The notes under the pieces are model-generated. The model was not told the origin of the DNA and ran no database searches. It worked only from the letters and a program-made list of their open reading frames with translations. This document shows positions 6,359-14,043 of a stretch of 15,604 nucleotides of DNA, piece after piece (within the stretch, counting starts at the first letter, position 1; the number at the start of each line of letters is the position of its first letter). This DNA comes from DASRTE01 sp035316885 (GTDB lineage Bacteria > Actinomycetota > Actinomycetes > Jiangellales > Jiangellaceae), in assembly GCA_035316885.1 (NCBI GenBank), contig DATHII010000280.1, positions 1 to 15,604 of the forward strand, in the 5' to 3' direction. The translations under genes and the position numbers were made by a program.

Positions 6359-7530
6359 TGACGACGACAACCACCCAACGAGACCTGCCGAAGCCCGAAT
6401 TCACGGACGCGGAGGCCGGGGCGCGCGAGTTCCCCGACTCGAACTCTCGCCGGTTCAACTACTACACGCCGCAGAAGCGCAAGCAGACGCACTACGAGGA
6501 TGTCACGGTCGAGGTGCAGCCGGACCCCCGGCACTACCTCAGCCAGGGCTGGCTGTACGGCTTCTCCGACGGCCGCGGCGGATACCCGCTGGATTGGACC
6601 GCCCTCAAGGCCTGGGGCACCGACCGGCCCGAGCCGGAACGCTTCCCGGGGTCCGGCGGCCGGGGCTACGACTGGCCGGCTCTCGGCTGGCACGAGTTCC
6701 GCGACCCGAATGAGGAGTGGGAACTCACGCTCTACCGCTACGGCGCGAACGTGGTCCGGCAGATCAACGCGAATATCGACACCGCGCGCGAAAGCAAGGC
6801 GTTCGAGCAGTGGAACGCCAACTGGGTGACCTTCGTAGAGCGCAACATCGGCGCTTGGATGCACGTCGAGCACGGCCTCGGCCTGTACCTCTTCGCGAAC
6901 GCCAACCGACGAGCACCGACGAACATGCACAACAACGCCATCTCGGTCAACAGCATGCACCGGATCCGGACCGCCCAGGACCTGGCGCTGTACAACTTGA
7001 CGCTCAGCGAGGAGATCGAGGACTTCGACGGCGCGGCGCACATCGAGACCTGGAACAGCGACCCTGCCTGGCAGGGCGTCCGGCGGACCGCTGAGCAGCT
7101 CACCGCCATCGACGACTGGGCCGAGGCGATCTTCGCCGCGAACGTGGTCTTCGAACCTCTCGTCGGTGAGATGTTCCGCAGCCAACTCGTGCAGCACGCA
7201 GCACCGGGCAACGGCGACTTCGTCACGCCCACGATCGTCGGTGCCGGCGAGTACGACTTCTCCCAACGCGACCTGCGCTACACGATTGCGATGTTCCACC
7301 TGCTCACCAACGACCGGGAGTTCGCCGACCACAACAAGGCAATCATGGACGGGTGGCTCACGACGTGGGTGCCGCGGGCCCTGTCCGCCTCCCGCACCCT
7401 CCAGCCGCTGTGGTCCCAGCCGGACTTCAAGCCTCCACGTTTCGAGGACGGCTTGGACCGGGCGAGGTCCCGGTTCAGCGGCATCCTGACCCAACTCGGC
7501 CTAGCGGAACCGAAGGAGCTGACCCAGTGA
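6358..7530 (+). CDS. mimC: Monooxygenase oxygenase beta subunit
   Basis: A 390-residue small subunit of the hydroxylase, pairing with MimA in an (alpha-beta)2 core. It belongs to the same ferritin-like helical fold as the alpha subunit but lacks the full set of di-iron ligands, as expected for a structural partner. Recognisable stretches include FNYYTPQKRKQTHYEDVTVE near residue 25, which is typical of PrmC/MimC, and LYNLTLSEEIEDFDGAAHIE near residue 215. The ATG overlaps the mimB stop by one base, and the TGA stop lies within GTGA at 7527-7530 with the mimD start. The ribosome site for mimD (AAGGAG, 7513-7518) is inside the 3' end of this gene. Length and order support a complete gene. Confidence 0.93.
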   Translation: MTTTTTQRDLPKPEFTDAEAGAREFPDSNSRRFNYYTPQKRKQTHYEDVTVEVQPDPRHYLSQGWLYGFSDGRGGYPLDWTALKAWGTDRPEPERFPGSGGRGYDWPALGWHEFRDPNEEWELTLYRYGANVVRQINANIDTARESKAFEQWNANWVTFVERNIGAWMHVEHGLGLYLFANANRRAPTNMHNNAISVNSMHRIRTAQDLALYNLTLSEEIEDFDGAAHIETWNSDPAWQGVRRTAEQLTAIDDWAEAIFAANVVFEPLVGEMFRSQLVQHAAPGNGDFVTPTIVGAGEYDFSQRDLRYTIAMFHLLTNDREFADHNKAIMDGWLTTWVPRALSASRTLQPLWSQPDFKPPRFEDGLDRARSRFSGILTQLGLAEPKELTQ

Positions 7531-7895
7531 GCGTCGATCTCAAAGCCCCCGTCGAAAGCAAGTACAAGTCCGACAACACCGCGTCCAACATGACCGGCTT
7601 CACCCTCATGAACAACCAGGTCGGGGCAGTCGTCGCCGAGGTCATGGCGAAAAAGGACAACGTGAAGGTGATGCCCCTGCCGTCGATGATCCGCGTGGAC
7701 GCAGTCGGACGCATGGACGTCGTCTACGCCGAGGTCTCCGAGGCGCTCGGTGGGGATGACTTCGACTCCGCCGAGTTCGAGGAGAACATGTCCACGCACT
7801 ACGGACGGATGGTCCACAGGGACGACCGGACGATCATGGGCGCCAATCCCGAGGACGCAGCCGAGGAGCTCGGCTTCGACCTGGTCGCCAATTAG
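7527..7895 (+). CDS. mimD: Monooxygenase coupling (effector) protein
   Basis: A 122-residue, cofactor-free regulatory protein of the MmoB/DmpM family. It docks on the hydroxylase over the di-iron site and controls oxygen activation and substrate access. The family core is visible: MNNQVGAVVAEVM followed by KVMPLPSMIRVDAVGRMDV and YAEVSEALGG. The start is GTG 7527, which overlaps the mimC stop by four bases (GTGA) with AAGGAG eight bases upstream. The open frame continues upstream inside mimC, but that part is unrelated to the family. It ends the structural block; a 65-bp gap precedes the amidohydrolase. MimABCD together make a complete system. Confidence 0.92.
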   Translation: MSVDLKAPVESKYKSDNTASNMTGFTLMNNQVGAVVAEVMAKKDNVKVMPLPSMIRVDAVGRMDVVYAEVSEALGGDDFDSAEFEENMSTHYGRMVHRDDRTIMGANPEDAAEELGFDLVAN

Positions 7896-7960
7896 ACGGC
7901 GGTCAGCGGCCACCAGCGGAGCACGCACCCAGCCCGGCTTCACCAGACGAGGAGGAGCGA

Positions 7961-9031
7961 ATGTACGAAAAGGACGGCGAGAAGTATTTCGTGGTCGACA
8001 GCCATATGCACTTCTGGGACGCGAGCCCGGCGAACTGGGTGGCCGGCCACGAGAACTACGCCAAGGGCTGGATCGAGTGCTTCCACGCCTACCAGGGGCT
8101 CAGACCCCCCGAGACTCACTGGACGCTCGAGCACTTCTACAAGTGCTCGGAAGCCGACCTGATGAAGGACGTCTTCGAGGACGGGTACGTCGACGTGGCG
8201 ATCTTCCAGCCGACGTACCTGAAGGAGTGGTACCGCGAGGGCTTCAACACCACCGAGCAAGACGGGGCGCTCTCCGACAAGCACCCGGGGAAGTTCATCG
8301 TCAACACCCGCTTCGACCCGCGCGACGGGGACGCCGGCCTGAAGGAGCTCGAGGAAAATGTCGCCCGCTGGGGCTCGAAGGGCGTCAAGCTCTACACCGC
8401 TGAGTGGCGCGAAGGATCGCGTGGCTACACGTTGAAGGACAAGGCTAGCTATCAGTACCTGGAGAAGGCACAGGCGCTGGGCATCAAGAACATCCACGTG
8501 CACAAGGGCCCGACAATCTGGCCTCTGGACAAGGACGCGTTCGACGTCTCCGACGTCGACCATGCCGCGACCGACTTTCCCGAGCTCAACTTCATCGTCG
8601 AGCACGTCGGCCTGCCGCGTATCGAGGACTTCTGCTTCATGGCCACCCAGGAGCCCAACGTGTACGCGGGCATGGCAGTGGTCATCGGCGGCCTCATGCA
8701 CGCCCGGCCGAAGTTCTTCGCGAAGGTGGTGGGCGAGCTGCTGTTCTGGGTCGGCGAGGACAAGATGACCTTCGGCAGCGACTACAGCATCTGGGAGCCG
8801 AAGTGGCAGGTCGAAGGCTTCGTCGACTGGGACTACCCGAGTGACAGTGAAGAGTTCTCCGACTATCCGCGCGTCACGACCGCGACCAAGAAGAAGATCC
8901 TCGGCCTGAACGCCGCGAAGCTGTACGGCATCGAGGTTCCGGCGGAGGCGCAGCTGCCAGCCGGGGAGGGGACGCCCGCCGCTCAGGACGACGCGACGTT
9001 GGTGGATGACGGGGGCGGGGCCAAGGTGTGA
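7961..9031 (+). CDS. Amidohydrolase-2 (ACMSD-like) family metal hydrolase/decarboxylase
   Basis: A 356-residue TIM-barrel enzyme of the amidohydrolase_2 group, which holds decarboxylases and hydrolases acting on small carboxylates. Metal ligands expected for the fold are present: DSHMHFW with H15 and H17, IHVHKG with H179 or H181, VEHVGLP with H215, and TFGSDYS with D274. Conserved homologues sit at this place in actinobacterial propane/phenol monooxygenase loci, but no reaction is established, so a role in handling an oxidation product or in assembly of the oxygenase is inference. The start ATG is preceded by GAGGAGGAGCG. The last residues (about 318-356) form a Pro/Ala/Asp-rich, likely unstructured tail. 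The TGA stop overlaps the next gene's GTG by four bases. Confidence 0.88.
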   Translation: MYEKDGEKYFVVDSHMHFWDASPANWVAGHENYAKGWIECFHAYQGLRPPETHWTLEHFYKCSEADLMKDVFEDGYVDVAIFQPTYLKEWYREGFNTTEQDGALSDKHPGKFIVNTRFDPRDGDAGLKELEENVARWGSKGVKLYTAEWREGSRGYTLKDKASYQYLEKAQALGIKNIHVHKGPTIWPLDKDAFDVSDVDHAATDFPELNFIVEHVGLPRIEDFCFMATQEPNVYAGMAVVIGGLMHARPKFFAKVVGELLFWVGEDKMTFGSDYSIWEPKWQVEGFVDWDYPSDSEEFSDYPRVTTATKKKILGLNAAKLYGIEVPAEAQLPAGEGTPAAQDDATLVDDGGGAKV

Positions 9032-9729
9032 CCGACGCGAGAGAAGTGCTTGACGCACTGGACACGGTGCGCGATCCCGAGCTGGACGAGTCCGTGACCT
9101 CGCTCGGTTTTGTCACGTCGTGCACCGTGTCCCCGGACGGGGTGGCGGATGTCCGACTGCGACTGCCCACCTATTTCTGTGCGCCCAACTTCGCGTTTCT
9201 GATGGTGGCGGACGCATACGAGGCGGTCAGCGGCGTGGCCGGCATCCGGCGGGCACAGGTCGTGCTGGAGGACCACTTCGCCTCCGTCGAGATCAATCGC
9301 GGCGTGGCCGCCCGCGCGGGATTCGTGCAATCCTTCGACGGCCTTGCCGAGACAGAGCTGGACGAGCTACGAACGGACTTCGTGCGCAAAGCCGTGCTGG
9401 CCGCCACCGACCGCGTGTGTCGGCCGCTGGTCGCTGCAGGACGGACTCCGGACGAGCTCGCCGTGCTCACGCTCGGCGACGTTCCCCAGTCACGGGACCG
9501 AGAACGCCTGCGCGCGCGCCGGGCCGAGCTGGGCCTGCCGGCGGGCGACGACGCGCCGCTGCTGGTGGACCCGCTCCGCGGCGAGGCGGTCGGTGTGCAG
9601 GCGCTCCCCCTGCACCTACGGCGCGCCCGGCTGACCGGGGTCAGCCTGCAGGCCAACGGCGGAGTGTGCCGGGGTTTGCTGCGTGAGAGGTATGCGACCG
9701 TCGGACTAGGCGAGGAGGAGAACCGATGA
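9028..9729 (+). CDS. DUF59/MIP18-like iron-sulfur assembly-type protein with C-terminal extension
   Basis: A 233-residue protein. Residues 1-95 form a DUF59 (MIP18/PaaD/SufT-like) domain with the signature RDPELDES (15-22) and SLGFV, and the conserved Cys in PTYFCAPNF (C51). DUF59 proteins assist iron-sulfur or other iron-centre maturation. Here the likely clients are MimA or MimB, but this is inferred from context. Residues about 100-233 are a second, mostly helical and Arg-rich region (DELRTDFVRKAVLAATDRV and after) that I do not recognise. The start GTG 9028 overlaps the amidohydrolase stop (GTGA), and the stop overlaps the adh ATG (ATGA, 9726-9729), so three genes are translationally coupled. 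Confidence 0.85.
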   Translation: MTDAREVLDALDTVRDPELDESVTSLGFVTSCTVSPDGVADVRLRLPTYFCAPNFAFLMVADAYEAVSGVAGIRRAQVVLEDHFASVEINRGVAARAGFVQSFDGLAETELDELRTDFVRKAVLAATDRVCRPLVAAGRTPDELAVLTLGDVPQSRDRERLRARRAELGLPAGDDAPLLVDPLRGEAVGVQALPLHLRRARLTGVSLQANGGVCRGLLRERYATVGLGEEENR

Positions 9730-10748
9730 AGGCCGTCCGCCTACACGGCTACCACCAGGCGCCCGTTGTCGAGGAGGTACCGGAGCCGACCATCAGGACC
9801 CCGCTCGACGTGATCGTGAAGATCGGCGGCGCCGGAGTCTGCCGAACCGACCTGCACATCATGGAGGGGCAGTGGGCGGAGGCGATGGCCCCGCCGCTGC
9901 CCTACACGGTCGGCCATGAGAACGCCGGTTGGGTGCACGAGGTCGGCTCCGCGGTGACCAACGTTCAGGTCGGTGACACGGTCATCCTGCACCCGACGCC
10001 GACCTGCGGCCTTTGCCGTGCCTGCCGGGCAGGTCAGGACATGCACTGCGCCAACAGCTCCTTCCCCGGCCTCGACAGCGACGGCGGGATGGCCGAGTAC
10101 CTGCTGACGTCGGCCCGGGCCTGCGTCAAGCTCGACCCCGAGACCGAGCCCAAGTCCGTCGCGGCGCTGGCCGACGCTGGCATCACCGCATACCACGCGG
10201 TTCGAAAGGCGATCCCGCAGCTCTATCCCGGCACGAGCTGCGTGCTCATCGGTGCCGGCGGACTCGGCCACATCGGCATCCAGTGCCTCGCCGCGCTCAC
10301 GGCCAGCACGATCATCGTGGTGGATCGCAACCCGGATGCCTTGAAACTCGCCGAGCAGCTGGGCGCGCAGCACACGGTGGTCGCCGACGGCGGCCAGGTC
10401 GCCGCGGTGCAGCAGCTGACGGACGGGGGCGCCGACGTCGTACTCGACTTCGTCGCCGAGCAGGGTGCCGAAAACGACGGCTTCACGATGACGCACAGCG
10501 GCGGCTCGTACTTCGTCATCGGCTACGGGGGGACCCTCACGGTGCCGACCCTGGCCATCATCTCCACTGAGCGCAACATCATCGGCAACATCGTCGGCAC
10601 CTACAACGAACTTGCCGAGCTGATGGTGCTGGCCCAAACCGGAAAGGTCACCCTGCACACCCGTACCTACCCGCTCGACGCCGCGGTGGAAGCCATTCAG
10701 GATCTCGACGCCGGCCGGGTTCGCGGGCGCGCCATCCTCGTGCCCTAG
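9726..10748 (+). CDS. adh1: Zinc-dependent NAD alcohol dehydrogenase
   Basis: A 340-residue medium-chain dehydrogenase oxidising the alcohol made by the monooxygenase (for propane, 2-propanol to acetone, or a primary alcohol to aldehyde). Catalytic zinc ligands C39 (GVCRTDLH) and H64-E65 (GHENAG) and the structural-zinc quartet C94, C97, C100, C108 are intact. The nucleotide fold has GAGGLG (176-181), and D200 at the end of the second strand (VVVDRN) indicates NAD over NADP. Homologues follow prmABCD in propane-using actinomycetes. It is translationally coupled to the DUF59 gene by ATGA, with GAGGAGGAG as ribosome site. Substrate range is not readable; the symbol follows the Gordonia locus and is tentative. 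Confidence 0.92.
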   Translation: MKAVRLHGYHQAPVVEEVPEPTIRTPLDVIVKIGGAGVCRTDLHIMEGQWAEAMAPPLPYTVGHENAGWVHEVGSAVTNVQVGDTVILHPTPTCGLCRACRAGQDMHCANSSFPGLDSDGGMAEYLLTSARACVKLDPETEPKSVAALADAGITAYHAVRKAIPQLYPGTSCVLIGAGGLGHIGIQCLAALTASTIIVVDRNPDALKLAEQLGAQHTVVADGGQVAAVQQLTDGGADVVLDFVAEQGAENDGFTMTHSGGSYFVIGYGGTLTVPTLAIISTERNIIGNIVGTYNELAELMVLAQTGKVTLHTRTYPLDAAVEAIQDLDAGRVRGRAILVP

Positions 10749-10798
10749 CTCCTCCACACCCGTAGTCCGCTACAGACCTTCTGACACTGGAGGAGCCC

Positions 10799-12490
10799 AT
10801 GGCCAAAGAACTGCGTTTTGCCGAGGACGCTCGGAATCTGTTGCTGGCCGGCGTGGACCAGCTGGCCGAGGCCGTTAAGTCCACGCTGGGCCCCAAGGGC
10901 CGCAACGTCATCCTGGAGAAGATCACCGGCTCCCCAGTCGTGACCAACGACGGCGTCACGATCGCTCGCGAGATCCACCTTCGTGACCAGTTCGAGAACA
11001 TGGGAGCGCAGTTGGTCAAGGAAGCGGCGATCAAGACCAACGACATCGTCGGCGACGGCACTACCACGGCCACCGTGATCGCCCACGCAATCATTCGCGA
11101 GGGCATGAAGGCGGTCGGTGAGGGCGGCAACCCGGTCCTGATCAAGCGGGGGATCGACCTCGCCGTCGGGCGGCTGGTCGAGCACCTGCACGGCGCCGCC
11201 CACCCGGTGGTTACAGAGCAGGACTACGCCCGGGTGGCGGCGATCTCGGCGAACGACGACGACACCGTCGGGGCGGTGGTCGCCAAGGCGCTGTACACGG
11301 TCGGCGACGGCGGCATCGTGACGGTCGAGGAGTCCGGGACGCACGGGATGAACGTGGAGTTCGTCGAAGGCTTCGAGTACGACAACGGCTACATCTCGCC
11401 CTACATGGTCACCAACCCTGCCAGTCTCGAAGCGGTCCTCGACGACCCGTACATCCTGCTCACCAACGAGAAGATCACCAAGGTGCAGCATCTGATGCCG
11501 CTGCTCGACAAGATCATGCGGGCTCCTCGTCCGCTGGTCATCATCGCCGAGAACGTCGAGGGCGCCCCACTGAGCATGCTCGTACAGAACCACGTGAACG
11601 GGATCTTCCAGTGCGTCGTGACGAGGGCGCCGGGCTTCGGTGACCGCCGCCTGCGCAAGCTGGAGGACATCGCCGCAATCACCGGCGGTGCCGTCCACAG
11701 CAAGCATTCGGCATTCTCGCTGGAGACGATGTCCCTGGAGCATCTTGGCCGGGCGTCCCAGGTCCGGGTCGCCGCCGAGAGAACGGCGATCATCGGCGGT
11801 GCGGGATCCGCCGAGGCGGTGGCGTTCCGGCTCGCCCAGCTGCGCGCCGAGCTGGAGCGGGCGACGTTCGGAGTTGATGAGGACGTGCTCTCCGAACGGA
11901 TCGGGTCGCTGTCGGGCAAGGTGGCCGTGATCCGGGTCGGTGCGCCGACCAACGCCGAGCTGGCCGAGCTGCAGCACCGCGTCGAGGACGCCCTCTCGGC
12001 CACCCGGGCCGCGATGGCCGAGGGAATCGTGGCAGGGGGCGGCGCTGCGTTGATGCACGCCGCGCCGGCGCTCGATGACCTGGACGTCAAGGACGACTAC
12101 GCGATCGGCGTGGCGATTGTGCGCAGAGCTCTCACCGAGCCGGCCTATCTCATCGCCACGAACGCCGGCCACTCCGGGCACGAGGTCCTCGCCCAGGTCG
12201 CCAACCTGGGTGTCGACGACGGGTTCGACGCCCTGGAGGGGCGTTTCGGCAACATGATCGACATGGGCATCGTCGATCCCCTGCGCGTGTGCCGGTCAGC
12301 CCTGCAGAACGGTGCTTCCGTGGCCGGGTTGTTGCTGACCACGAACACCCTGGTCGCCGAGGAGCAGACACCCTGGGGAGGCAGCCGGGCCCTGATGACC
12401 GAGTTCGGGCAGCTCGACGAAGGCCTCCACCAGCCGTCACCGGACTCCAGCACGCCACAGTCGCTCGGCCTCGGCCCGTCCGTTGGGTGA
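10799..12490 (+). CDS. mimG: GroEL-like dedicated chaperonin for the monooxygenase
   Basis: A 563-residue group-I chaperonin homologue. ATP-site motifs are kept: GPKGRN (31-36), D51 in TNDGVT, and GDGTTT with D86. Apical and equatorial signatures also remain (APGFGDRR, VEDALSATRAA, EGIVAGGGAAL). It departs from housekeeping GroEL in several ways: many substitutions in the apical domain (for example SPYM where SPYF is usual), and a C-terminus with neither the Gly-Gly-Met repeat nor a His-rich tail, ending in a Ser/Pro-rich stretch. No groES lies beside it. In mycobacteria a GroEL-like protein encoded with mimABCD is needed for soluble, active MimA, so the same task is inferred here. GGAGGAG lies four bases before the ATG, 50 bp after adh, consistent with one operon. 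Confidence 0.93.
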   Translation: MAKELRFAEDARNLLLAGVDQLAEAVKSTLGPKGRNVILEKITGSPVVTNDGVTIAREIHLRDQFENMGAQLVKEAAIKTNDIVGDGTTTATVIAHAIIREGMKAVGEGGNPVLIKRGIDLAVGRLVEHLHGAAHPVVTEQDYARVAAISANDDDTVGAVVAKALYTVGDGGIVTVEESGTHGMNVEFVEGFEYDNGYISPYMVTNPASLEAVLDDPYILLTNEKITKVQHLMPLLDKIMRAPRPLVIIAENVEGAPLSMLVQNHVNGIFQCVVTRAPGFGDRRLRKLEDIAAITGGAVHSKHSAFSLETMSLEHLGRASQVRVAAERTAIIGGAGSAEAVAFRLAQLRAELERATFGVDEDVLSERIGSLSGKVAVIRVGAPTNAELAELQHRVEDALSATRAAMAEGIVAGGGAALMHAAPALDDLDVKDDYAIGVAIVRRALTEPAYLIATNAGHSGHEVLAQVANLGVDDGFDALEGRFGNMIDMGIVDPLRVCRSALQNGASVAGLLLTTNTLVAEEQTPWGGSRALMTEFGQLDEGLHQPSPDSSTPQSLGLGPSVG

Positions 12491-12496
12491 GTCCGG
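12440..12496 (+). other. Inverted repeat spanning the chaperonin stop codon
   Basis: CCGGACTC (12440-12447) and GAGTCCGG (12489-12496) are exact 8-bp complements 41 nt apart, flanking the end of the chaperonin gene. They could pair as a long-loop 3' stem at the operon end. No T-run follows. An 8-bp match at this distance could also be chance in GC-rich DNA. Confidence 0.3.
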
Positions 12497-12740
12497 ATGA
12501 ATTCGGGTCCCCCGCTCGAGGAACCGGCGCTTCGCGCTCCTCCGGCGTCTCTGAGCGAGCTCCCGGCTGACGGCGGGGCCAGTGCGCCGCAGCTGCTCCG
12601 GTCCCGTGGACGTGCGCGCGGAGTGGTCGCACTGCTGGGCCCTGCGTTCGTGGCCGGCGTCCCATTGCCACCGTCGCGCTGGGTGGCATCACCACCGTGA
12701 TCGTCGCGCTCAACGTGGCAGCAGCGAGGGCCTCACCGTG
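12497..12740 (+). pseudogene. Apparent Nramp-type divalent metal transporter remnant
   Basis: The 12491-12871 gap holds no intact gene. From an ATG at 12497 a frame reads through RGRARGVVALLGPAFVAGV (12605-12661), which resembles the first conserved segment of Nramp/MntH transporters. At about 12662 similarity moves to another frame, IATVALGGITTVIVALNVAA (12664-12723), which resembles the last membrane segment of the same family. This suggests a gene whose middle was deleted, followed by frame loss. The match rests on two short stretches remembered by pattern, so confidence is modest. The remaining bases 12741-12871 show nothing I can support. Confidence 0.4.
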
Positions 12741-12871
12741 ATGGTGGTCTGCGCAGGCGCGGCACGGCTCGCGCTGCTGCTCGCTCTTCGCGGTCACGGT
12801 GACCTCGGTGGCCACCTGATGCGTCGGCCAGCCGAGCGGCCGCCCCCGGCACCGCATGAAGGGAAGCCACG

Positions 12872-13483
12872 ATGACCCAGGACGTGACCCCGACACCCGC
12901 CGTCGTACGACGGCTGGACTCAACTGCCGCAATGGCGATGGCGGAACTCGCCGCAATATTCGAGGACCTGCAGACGACGCTGCGGTGCTGCGAGCGTCTC
13001 GTGTCCGAGCTGGCTTCGGGCGAGGCTGAACCCGACGACCTGACCCTAGAGGCATTCTGGACGACGGCGGTGCTGTCCTATGCCCGCTGCTTCTCGCACC
13101 GCGAAGGTGGCACCAACCTGACACCGGACGACGTCACGGCGACCGGGCTGGCGGGCGACGTCCTCGGCTGGCACCAAGTCCTGCTTCAGCTCCGCGGCCA
13201 CTACGCCGACGCCGCAGTGAACCCCCGGGAAACGTTCTCGGTGGGGGTGTCCCAGGACGCCGACGGAAAGGCCGACGGGGTCGCGGTCACCTCTGCCCGA
13301 CAGCCCGCTCTGGACGACCTGACCGTGCGCCAGACCGGTGCGATCGCCTTCGAGCTGACTCGGATCGTCGACCGGCGCATCGCCGAGCGCCAGGAGGCCG
13401 TCTTCGGCGAGATCGGCACGATGACCAAGGGTGAGCTCGATCGGCTGCAACTCGTGGAGGTCGCGGCGGAGCCCGGAAGATGA
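12872..13483 (+). CDS. Unrecognised 203-residue helical protein, possibly HEPN-like
   Basis: No named family is recognised with confidence. The ATG follows AAGGGAAG, and codon bias is that of a real gene. The product is mostly helical and soluble: an N-terminal helix (AMAELAAIFEDLQTTLRCCE, about 26-45), then WTTAVLSYARCFSHREGG (about 63-80), a segment LGWHQVLLQLRGHYADAAVN with NPRETFSVGV (about 94-125), and a final helix (GAIAFELTRIVDRRIAERQ). This pattern resembles HEPN-type proteins, in which a helix bearing LR-x(n)-AH-x-N precedes a beta turn. Here the expected catalytic His is replaced (YADAAVN), so nuclease activity is doubtful. It stands alone and is followed by a probable terminator. 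Confidence 0.65.
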   Translation: MTQDVTPTPAVVRRLDSTAAMAMAELAAIFEDLQTTLRCCERLVSELASGEAEPDDLTLEAFWTTAVLSYARCFSHREGGTNLTPDDVTATGLAGDVLGWHQVLLQLRGHYADAAVNPRETFSVGVSQDADGKADGVAVTSARQPALDDLTVRQTGAIAFELTRIVDRRIAERQEAVFGEIGTMTKGELDRLQLVEVAAEPGR

Positions 13484-13516
13484 CCGTGCTGTCTTGGCAT
13501 CTGGTCGTCTAAATCT

Positions 13517-13541
13517 AATCCCCATTTAAGGGGCATTCTTT
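13517..13541 (+). terminator. Probable intrinsic terminator after the 203-residue gene
   Basis: AATCCCC (13517-13523) pairs with GGGGcATT (13530-13537) around the loop ATTTAA, with one bulged C. It is followed by TTCTTT (13536-13541). The stem plus T-rich tail 34 nt after the stop at 13483 fits a rho-independent terminator, although the stem is short and bulged. Confidence 0.45.
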
Positions 13542-13953
13542 GCGATCGCAACAACCGCTTCACGCTGCTAACGCTGATGCCGTAGCGCTCAGCCAGCTCT
13601 CGTTGCGGTATTCCGGCACGGCTGTCACGCAGCAGTTCGAGGATGATCTGCTCGCCCAGCCGGTCGACGACCCGCCAACGCTTCGGCGGCCGGCGATGAG
13701 ATGTGGAGCTCTTCGGCTCAAGGTTCCCGCCGATCGCCTGGTCAGCATGCGCCAGTACGTCCCGAATGTGGGGGTTCGACAACGACCCCTTAGGTCCACC
13801 CAATGAGACCGACACGCACCAGAGGAAACGCGGGTTTGCACCGCACTCGATCGATTGCCCCGCCTCCCGCCGATGGAGTGCACGTAGGCCGCTGAAGCGG
13901 CCGGTGGCGACGAGCGGTGCGATATGGCACCTGAGGTGATCTGGAAGCACCAC
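13519..13953 (-). pseudogene. Fragment with recombinase-type helix-turn-helix
   Basis: A reverse-strand frame open from 13953 contains RWRVVDRLGEQIILELLRDS and QRELAERYGISVSSVKRLLR (about 13690-13530). This is a helix-turn-helix of the type found at the end of serine recombinases and as small orphan proteins in actinomycetes. The frame has no proper stop after the domain: it runs on through the terminator and antisense to the 12872 gene until 13201, where the sequence is not protein-like, so the original 3' end seems lost. Upstream text (GGPKGSLSNPHIRDVLAHAD) may belong to the same old gene. No catalytic recombinase domain is present. I read it as a mobile-element relic; a small functional regulator is possible but less likely. 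Confidence 0.45.
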
Positions 13954-13983
13954 GGGCTCGTCGGCGCGTCGTGGCAGGCCCGC

Positions 13984-13989
13984 TAGGGT
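13984..13989 (+). promoter_or_regulatory. Possible -10 box for the permease gene
   Basis: TAGGGT fits the actinobacterial TAnnnT -10 pattern and would start a transcript near 13996-13999. This is about 45 nt before ATG 14044, or at a GTG (13999) in the same frame, so a leaderless 335-residue form is conceivable. No -35 is evident. Confidence 0.3.
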
Positions 13990-14043
13990 CAGCCCACCGT
14001 GTGGTCTATGCGCCCACGGAGATCGTCGAATGGAGCCGAGGTG

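Noticed and set aside
6355..7494. Long reverse-strand open frame (379 codons) opposite mimC
   Set aside because: Antisense shadow of mimC caused by codon bias; no recognisable domain.
7940..9058. Reverse-strand open frame (372 codons) opposite the amidohydrolase
   Set aside because: Antisense shadow; the forward strand carries metal-ligand motifs and a ribosome site, the reverse strand none.
9741..12181. Two long reverse-strand open frames (338 and 478 codons) opposite adh and the chaperonin
   Set aside because: Composition is that of shadow frames, and both opposite genes are full-length members of known families.
13046..13525. Reverse-strand frame opposite the 203-residue gene
   Set aside because: No start context or motif; the forward frame has a ribosome site, a matching terminator and protein-like composition.
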